DNA of 53,586 nucleotides from Phaeoceros laevis (lineage: Eukaryota > Anthocerotophyta > Anthocerotopsida > Notothyladales): contig JBNGIQ010007777.1 in the NCBI GenBank assembly GCA_049999765.1, positions 1 to 53,586 of the forward strand. Reading direction: 5' to 3'. The position numbers were made by a program, and so were the translations under genes. Shown here piece by piece: positions 47,748-53,586 of this stretch. Under the pieces are notes generated by a model that was given only the letters and a program-made list of their open reading frames with translations, had not been told where the DNA came from and did no database searches. Positions within the stretch are counted from its first letter, which is position 1; every line of letters begins with the position of its first letter.

Positions 47748-49775
47748 CTAGTCATTTGTGATCGGCACATGGCACAGCTTGACCTCGGACGATCTGTGCA
47801 GCTGCTGGGAACTCCACGTCAAGAGCACAGGAGAACTTGGAAACACAACAGTAGGCAGTCGCTCGCTCTCTACAAGATGTGGAAAGTCTACGGTATAGTG
47901 CAAACCACGACTTTCTTGTCTAGCAAGAGCACTATTGACTACAAGGTGAGAGACTGAAATCAAGTTCCTCATCTCACAAACTTCCAAGCTGACCATACTA
48001 GGCTTCCACCCTTTCTGACAAAGATATGCTTCCCAGTCAACCTCCAGCTCAAGCAATTCTCGTTGAGCAATTTTCAGGCGCTCGGTTGACCGCACAATAC
48101 CAACATAGTTCCACATAATCTTCTGCAATTCCTTTCTCTTCTCAGATGTGAACTGGACAACATCCGCCAGACAAGGGTAAGCTGACCGTACGGCTGCAAC
48201 AGGTCGAGGCCACTCTTGTGCGTTGCGATCCTCATCAGTCAGTGAATCTGACTTCAGCTTCTGTTGCACATACGCTATTGATGGTTCTACTGCCCTCTGA
48301 GCGAAGACAAGGGCTTCCAACAGGGAGTTGCTTGCTAGCCGATTTGCTCCATGCAGTCCAGTACATGTCACTTCCCCAGCTGCGTACAGTCCTTTGATGG
48401 ACGTCTCCCCACTTAACCCTGTCTGAATCCCTCCGCACATATAATGCGCAGCGGGAACCACGGGGATTGGCTGCTGAGTTATGTCAAGGCCATATTTCAG
48501 GCACTCTGCTGCAATATTTGGAAAATGAGAGAGAATCTCCTGGGCGGGCTTGTGGCTAATGTCCAGATAAACGAATTTCTCTCCTCGCTTCTTCAGTTGA
48601 TCATCAATGCTGCGAGCAACCACGTCCCTGGGGGCAAGTTCGGCACGAGGGTCATACAGAGGCATAAACCTCTCCATAGCTTGGTTGTACAGAACCCCCC
48701 CAGCACCACGCACAGCTTCGGTGATCAGGAACGCATTATCCCGAGAAGGTCTGACCGGCAAACCTTCGTCAGCCAGGGCTGTAGGATGGAACTGAACAAA
48801 TTCCATATTCGAAACCACTGCATGTGCACGGTGAGCCAACGCAACACCGTCCCCTGTGGCCACAAGAGGATTTGTGGTGCTAGGATAAATATGGCCAGCA
48901 CCTCCAGAGGCCAGCATGGTAACACCAGCCATGAACCTTACCACTGCCTTCGATCTGCTGTCCAAGGCATCCAGGCCACAGCAAGTGACATCAGCACCAT
49001 CCTGACGGGTGAGCAAATCCAGCCCAAAATGATGCTCAAACATGGTGATGTTGGGATTGGAGCGCACGGCTGTCAGCAGCGCTCGCTCAATTTCCCTCCC
49101 GGTCATGTCTGCTGAATGCACAATACGGTGGTGCGAATGCCCGCCTTCTCTCGCAAGATGCAACTGGCCGTCTTCGCTGTGATCAAACGAAGCTCCCATT
49201 TCCATCAGCTCTCTCACCCGCTCGGGGCCCTCCCGACACACCACCTCCACAGTCTCCTCGTCGCACAAAAACGCTCCGGCGACCATGGTATCTCTGATGT
49301 GATTCTCCACCGAGTCGGCAGGATCCAGAACCGCACTGACTCCGCCCTGTGCGTAGTTGGTGTTGCTCTCGTGCGGCTCCGACTTTGTGACGATGGCCAC
49401 GGATCCATGCTTCGCCACCTCCAGCGAGTACCGCAAACCAGCCACGCCACTCCCTATCACCACATAATCGTAGTAGTGCGTCAGATCCCTCCGACTGCCA
49501 GGCTCATCCCAAGGAGAGGACGTGTTGGGAGACCGGGCGACGAAGCATCTCACTCTCCCTGTCCGTCTGAAGCACGGACTCTGCTGCTGCCGGTGCCCCT
49601 GCCATACCTCGTTCCATGAGCAGGAGTCGGGAACAGCAAGAGATGCAGATGAAGGAGAGCAAAATCCAAGGCGCGAAGTCTCCAGCAAGCCCGAGGCAAT
49701 AGCTTGGGAGGACGGGGAAGAAGGCAATTGAACTTGGCTAGCTTGCAGCCTCAGAGAGGCGGCGGCTATTGCCAT
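47748..49775 (-). CDS. NadB/AO: Plastid L-aspartate oxidase (NAD biosynthesis)
   Basis: An intronless 675-residue flavoenzyme from ATG 49775 (MAIAAASLRLQ); the frame is open a further 42 codons but only to a non-ATG. The first about 90 residues are Ser/Ala-rich with few acids, a plastid transit peptide. The FAD domain begins YDYVVIGSGVAGLRYSLEVA, followed by HESNTNYAQGGVSA, HHRIVHSADMTGREIE, MEFVQFHPTAL, RDVVARSIDDQL, VVPAAHYMCGGIQT and YAAGEVTCTGLHGANRLASN, all core NadB motifs. It oxidises L-aspartate to iminoaspartate, which quinolinate synthase uses for de novo NAD. A C-terminal helical domain with the SLEVCEMRNLISVSHLVV segment completes it, and a non-conserved tail follows. The lack of introns is notable beside its spliced neighbours. 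Confidence 0.94.
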   Translation of the reverse strand: MAIAAASLRLQASQVQLPSSPSSQAIASGLLETSRLGFCSPSSASLAVPDSCSWNEVWQGHRQQQSPCFRRTGRVRCFVARSPNTSSPWDEPGSRRDLTHYYDYVVIGSGVAGLRYSLEVAKHGSVAIVTKSEPHESNTNYAQGGVSAVLDPADSVENHIRDTMVAGAFLCDEETVEVVCREGPERVRELMEMGASFDHSEDGQLHLAREGGHSHHRIVHSADMTGREIERALLTAVRSNPNITMFEHHFGLDLLTRQDGADVTCCGLDALDSRSKAVVRFMAGVTMLASGGAGHIYPSTTNPLVATGDGVALAHRAHAVVSNMEFVQFHPTALADEGLPVRPSRDNAFLITEAVRGAGGVLYNQAMERFMPLYDPRAELAPRDVVARSIDDQLKKRGEKFVYLDISHKPAQEILSHFPNIAAECLKYGLDITQQPIPVVPAAHYMCGGIQTGLSGETSIKGLYAAGEVTCTGLHGANRLASNSLLEALVFAQRAVEPSIAYVQQKLKSDSLTDEDRNAQEWPRPVAAVRSAYPCLADVVQFTSEKRKELQKIMWNYVGIVRSTERLKIAQRELLELEVDWEAYLCQKGWKPSMVSLEVCEMRNLISVSHLVVNSALARQESRGLHYTVDFPHLVESERLPTVVFPSSPVLLTWSSQQLHRSSEVKLCHVPITND

Positions 49776-50315
49776 AAGCGCTGCAGCAGAATTCCGGCAG
49801 GCTTGCTCCTCAGATCTGGTCTCCCCTGCCGCAGCAAGCTGTGTAACTAGCAAGCGTCCTTCAGAAGCGGTCGGATGAGCCGAGGTTAGGTCGACACGCA
49901 CGAGGCCCGCTCCCGCACCTTCCGACGTTCCCGCTGCCGTGAACCCTCTGGAGAAATAACGGAACCCAAGAGGCAGGCCCGATTGGCTGCAATGAAACCA
50001 ACCAACGAAAGCTCGTGAGCCACACGTTACGCAGGAAGGTCAAACCTCTTTGCAGCCGGAAGTATACAGAAGTAGAGTCAGTAGACTACTACAACACTGT
50101 GGGAGTCAGTGGGACATTGAACATGTTTTGTCCCAATTTAAACATGACAAGGCACAATGTACTTACATTAGGCGATGATGACCAGACCGTGTGTGGAAGT
50201 CAATGCAGGATGCGGATGTTGAGGCGCTTGAAGGCCAGCTGTTGCAGATGGTTCTGAATAAGTGCTCAAGGCTCCTCTGTTTGAGCATACCAAGGCAGGA
50301 AGGCCTTCCGTTCTG

Positions 50316-53186
50316 TCAATTCCTGTCACCACAAGTGCAAGACCCATCCAGAAAACGGTGCACACGGTGTGCATCCCTCACTACAATGTCTCGCTTTTCA
50401 AGCCTTGACATGATCTTGGTGCTACTGTGACAATCATTGCACATGCGCAGATTCTTTGTAACAAGCAGTGTTGTGCCTTCAGGAGTATTGAGGAGACCAT
50501 AGGCCAGGGCGAGTTTCTCAGCATGTCCACACAATGAGTCCTCCTTCGCTCTCTCTGACACCGCTTTCAGCACCAGCTGAGTTTGTGGCACATGACCTCC
50601 TTCCACCTGCAATGTCGAGTTTACGCTCCTGATTTTGGATGAGACATCAGATCTGTCCTCTCCCACTGTGAATTCGTGTACCTTGCTCTGCACTTCAATG
50701 CAGGCCCTTGCAGGCTTCTTTTTTACACCTGCACTCTTTCGCAAGCTCTCTAATTCCTGTGCATCCTCCCACCTGCCAGCACTTGCATACATACTTGCCA
50801 AAAGGGCATATGGAGTCCCGCTGTCAGGCTCCAATGCGATAAGATGGTCAAAACATCGCTTCCCACGTTTGAAATCTGCATGAACTTTGCAGGCTGTCAG
50901 CAAAGAGGTCCACCCAACAACGTCACCCTTGAATGGCATGTCCCGCAACATATTTTCGGCTTCATCTAAACGGCCTGACCGTGCAAGGAGATCAACCATG
51001 CAACCATAATGGTACACGTTGGGAGAAATCCCATAGTTCTCAACCATCATCTTGAAATACCGTTCACCCTCCTCCACTAAGCCATCGTGACTGCATGCAA
51101 CAAGAAGGGAAGAGAAAGTAGAGTCATCAGCCTCCACACCTTGCTGCCGCATCTCTTCAAAACACTGCATGGCCATCGCACTATCACTATGTTCGGCATA
51201 GCCGTTGAGCAAAGCAGTCCATGTAATGACGTTCTTGGTGGACAATCTGTCAAGTACACTCCGGGCATCGTCTAAGCTCCCACATTTGGCATACATATCC
51301 ACAAGGCAACTGCCAACAACCACATCATCCTCCAACCCTCTTTCCTGGATCTGGGCATGGAGCTGTTTCCCCTGCTGTAAGGCTGCCACACTGGCACAAG
51401 CTTTCAGAAGGCAAAGAAACGTGACACTATCTGCCACGACCACCCCCTCATCTTGCATACTGACATAGAGAGCAAGAGCTTCTTGACTGAGCCCGTGCTG
51501 AGCATACGCTGCAAGCATGCAGTTCCATGTGACCACATCCCTCTTAGGCAATCTGTCAAAGCCTTTGCGGGCATCCTCTAAGCTCCCACACTTTGCATAC
51601 ATCTCCACCAGGGAACTGGCAACAACCACGTCATCTTCTAGTCCTCTCTCCTTAACCTGAACATGAATCCGATTGCCTTCACGTAAGGCCCCTATTCTGG
51701 CACATGCTTGAAGAAGGGAAACAAACGTGACTTTGTCGGCTAGACTTCCGTCCTGTTGCATACGTGCATATAGATCAAGGGCTTCCTGACCCAGCCCACT
51801 ATTTGCATACCTTGCGATCATGCAATTCCATGTCACCATATCTTTCGATGGCAGCCTGTCAAACACTCTGCGTGCAGCTTCCAGACTGCCACACCTTGCA
51901 TACATATCAACCAGGCAGCTGCCGACGACCACATCACCCTCCAGGCCTCTTTTCTGGACCTGAGCATGAAGCTGCGTCCCTCGGTGCAAATCCCCTACGC
52001 TAGCACATGCTCGAAGGAGGCAGATAAACGTGACACCATTGGCTGGAGTCACGCCCTGCCCTTCCATGGTTGCATAAAGAGCAAGGGCCTCTTGACCAAG
52101 CCCATGCTGCGAGTATCCTGCGATCATCGCTGTCCATGTCACCACATCCTTGGTCGGCAAACTGTCAAACACTCGGCGGGCATCCTCCAGCTTCCCACAT
52201 TTCGCATACATGTCCACCAGGCAACTTCCCACAAACACATCACCCGGGTCAACAGCACTCCTCAGGAAATCAGCATGTACCTCTTTGCCAGCACCTACAT
52301 CCACTGCACCGGCACACGCTTTGAGCACTGCCACAAAAATGTAATTGTTTGGCTCCAGAGCGGACTCCCGCAGCCGCCTGTAGAGCTCCACAGCCTGCCC
52401 TGGCTGTCCATGTTCAGCATACGCCTTGATGATGGAAGCCCACATAAATGTATCTGGAGCAGCCACATTTTCAAACACCTGCCTTGCCTCCTCCACCTTC
52501 CCAAGAGCAGCATACATGCGGATGATGTTGTTGGCCAAGAACGTGTCGGACCCGTACCCACTCTTCACAGCCAGCGCATGTACTCGCTTGCCAGTACTCA
52601 AATCCTTCTGCGCCGTGCACCTCTTCAGAATACTGTGGATGAGAGAGCTGTCAACCTGGTACCCCCTCTGCAGCAGAGCCTCCAGCCCGTCCACAGCCTC
52701 GGCAAGCCCTCCCTCGTCATACATTTTGCTGCAATTCCCCATCGTCGAACCTCCATCACTCGTGCCTTCCAACTGCTCGTCCCACGCCACAAGCCGGGAA
52801 TCCACCCAAGCAGGCTTGAACCGGTTGTCCAGCCACAGAGGCTCCCTGGACCGCTTGTGCCGGAAGTCAGGGTGCCGGGAACTCTTCTTGTCCTGCCTGT
52901 TGTCAAACCACAATGTAGGATCCAGAAAAAACTCCTGCCACAAAAACTCCTGCCGCTCTTTCGGCGTCAGCCCTTCCTGAGTGCAAACCCCTCCTCGCGC
53001 CTCGCACTGCCCTACCCCAATCTGCTTGTTGCCTGGTGCAGAACTGCCAGACACAAATCTACCATTCACATTGTACGAGATCACAGAACCTGCGACGAAT
53101 GCAACCTTCCCCAACACTCGCTGCGGCTCGATCGCCACATTTCCCCAGTCGTGGAAATTCGGCTGCACCGGGCGGCAGGCAGCCAT
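50316..53186 (-). CDS. PLS-class PPR protein with N-terminal PDF-like motif and DYW domain
   Basis: A single-exon protein of 956 residues from ATG 53186; the longer open frame opens with TTG. An N-terminal segment (about residues 70-125) reads FLWQEFFLDPTLWFDNR, HPDFRHK and LWLDNRFKPAWV, resembling the PDF motif of plant organellar single-stranded-DNA-binding (OSB) proteins. About 17 PPR motifs of P, L and S type follow, several nearly identical (LVDMYAKCGSLEDAR, KDVVTWN). Then come E1/E2-type motifs and a DYW cytidine-deaminase domain: HAEKLALAYGLL (HxE), MCNDCH (CxxCH) and the zinc site CTCGD. The chain ends GDRN instead of GDYW. DYW proteins edit C to U in plastid or mitochondrial RNA. An organelle address is expected but the presequence is not a textbook one. 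Confidence 0.9.
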   Translation of the reverse strand: MAACRPVQPNFHDWGNVAIEPQRVLGKVAFVAGSVISYNVNGRFVSGSSAPGNKQIGVGQCEARGGVCTQEGLTPKERQEFLWQEFFLDPTLWFDNRQDKKSSRHPDFRHKRSREPLWLDNRFKPAWVDSRLVAWDEQLEGTSDGGSTMGNCSKMYDEGGLAEAVDGLEALLQRGYQVDSSLIHSILKRCTAQKDLSTGKRVHALAVKSGYGSDTFLANNIIRMYAALGKVEEARQVFENVAAPDTFMWASIIKAYAEHGQPGQAVELYRRLRESALEPNNYIFVAVLKACAGAVDVGAGKEVHADFLRSAVDPGDVFVGSCLVDMYAKCGKLEDARRVFDSLPTKDVVTWTAMIAGYSQHGLGQEALALYATMEGQGVTPANGVTFICLLRACASVGDLHRGTQLHAQVQKRGLEGDVVVGSCLVDMYARCGSLEAARRVFDRLPSKDMVTWNCMIARYANSGLGQEALDLYARMQQDGSLADKVTFVSLLQACARIGALREGNRIHVQVKERGLEDDVVVASSLVEMYAKCGSLEDARKGFDRLPKRDVVTWNCMLAAYAQHGLSQEALALYVSMQDEGVVVADSVTFLCLLKACASVAALQQGKQLHAQIQERGLEDDVVVGSCLVDMYAKCGSLDDARSVLDRLSTKNVITWTALLNGYAEHSDSAMAMQCFEEMRQQGVEADDSTFSSLLVACSHDGLVEEGERYFKMMVENYGISPNVYHYGCMVDLLARSGRLDEAENMLRDMPFKGDVVGWTSLLTACKVHADFKRGKRCFDHLIALEPDSGTPYALLASMYASAGRWEDAQELESLRKSAGVKKKPARACIEVQSKVHEFTVGEDRSDVSSKIRSVNSTLQVEGGHVPQTQLVLKAVSERAKEDSLCGHAEKLALAYGLLNTPEGTTLLVTKNLRMCNDCHSSTKIMSRLEKRDIVVRDAHRVHRFLDGSCTCGDRN

Positions 53187-53586
53187 AAGCCTGAGCAGGA
53201 TAGGCCACCGGGTCCACCTGCCACACCCCCGCCGGACATGGATTCGTAGTCTACAACTGATAACTAAAGTGACACCAGTACGCTGCAAAAGTGCCAGAGG
53301 TGCCCTAGGCCGGTCCCTAACCGGGAAGAGGGGGAAAACGCGTATCCAATGGTAGAAACAGAAACCGAGGACGGTGTGAACAGACACACGCCGGCTGCAG
53401 ACCAACTGTTGACCTGGACCACGACTTGGCAGCAACTTGCAACTTCGGGGCAAACTTCCAGCCTGCAGCCACTACTTGCTCTCAAAAGACTCATCCAACT
53501 CCATTTCCTGTGCCCCTCAGATCTCCGGATATCCCTCCCCTCCCCCAAGCCTCTTTCTGTGCCGCCTTCACCCCCCTCTCTCGCTG
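53187..53586. other. Upstream region of the PPR gene
   Basis: The PPR frame stays open to 53453 but without an ATG, and the sequence before 53186 lacks PPR or PDF similarity. It is treated as leader and promoter. The terminal bases are pyrimidine-rich (CCCCTCTCTCG). Confidence 0.5.

Noticed and set aside
51966-53249. A 427-codon plus-strand open frame at the right end
   Set aside because: It is antisense to the PPR gene, whose frame shows clear PPR and DYW motifs; the plus-strand translation has no domain and arises from the repeat codon pattern.
50316-53453. Starting the PPR protein at 53453
   Set aside because: That frame opens with TTG and the extra residues lack organelle-targeting or PPR character; the first ATG is at 53186.

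Overview
This is a nuclear window from a green land plant (embryophyte). The sequence shows spliced genes with short GT-AG introns (mostly about 70-250 bp), plastid and mitochondrial transit peptides, thylakoid-lumen targeting, and plant families: an LRR receptor-like protein, a TORTIFOLIA1-like microtubule protein, PsbP-domain, plastid L-aspartate oxidase and a DYW-type PPR. Gene density, compact introns and a DYW PPR of near-identical repeats suggest a seed-free plant with a small genome (bryophyte or lycophyte). This is inference; no species is assigned.

Layout. 1-4.5 kb: an LRR receptor-like protein gene beside decayed partial copies of itself. 5.1-9.3 kb (-): nucleolin with many acidic-module exons. 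9.7 kb (+): small SERF-type protein. 10.4-13.3 kb (-): spastin-like AAA ATPase. 14.4-16.5 kb (+): TOR1-like microtubule protein. 17.1-17.9 kb (-): mitochondrial RRM protein, divergent from 18.1-19.1 kb (+): organellar YrdC/Sua5. 19.1-19.8 kb: uncertain minus-strand coding. 20.5-22.2 kb (+): lumenal PsbP-domain protein. 23.1-23.9 kb (+): gamma-glutamylcyclotransferase-like protein, followed by a 100-N gap that looks artificial. 25.3-29.1 kb (-): DBP2/p68-type helicase (RH20-like). 30.5-33.3 kb (-): DDX42/RH24-type helicase. 33.9-34.5 kb (-): universal stress protein. 35.0-36.5 kb: AT-rich, gene-free, with a MITE-like element and a long palindrome. 36.6-38.4 kb (+): GT31 galactosyltransferase. 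39.2-40.5 kb (-): plastid membrane protein. 40.9-42.6 kb (-): GPN1 GTPase, divergent from 42.9-43.7 kb (+): a second mitochondrial RRM protein. 44.3-45.9 kb (-): conserved protein with an AT-AC intron. 46.3-47.3 kb (-): small multi-exon protein of unknown function. 47.7-49.8 kb (-): L-aspartate oxidase. 50.3-53.2 kb (-): DYW PPR protein with an N-terminal PDF-like motif.

The genes are ordinary single eukaryotic loci, not an operon. RNA biology is prominent: nucleolin (rRNA), two helicases, two mitochondrial RRM proteins, a YrdC tRNA-modification enzyme and a PPR editing factor. Telomeric-repeat (telo-box) motifs sit in three divergent promoters of such genes. The points most worth a second look are the AT-AC (U12-type) intron, the 1.38-kb intron in helicase motif V of the DBP2-like gene, the PDF-PPR-DYW fusion with an aberrant terminus, a foldback at 24.94 kb, and a TTAA-flanked inverted-repeat element. 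Exon boundaries were read by eye from splice sites and reading frame; no transcript evidence was available.
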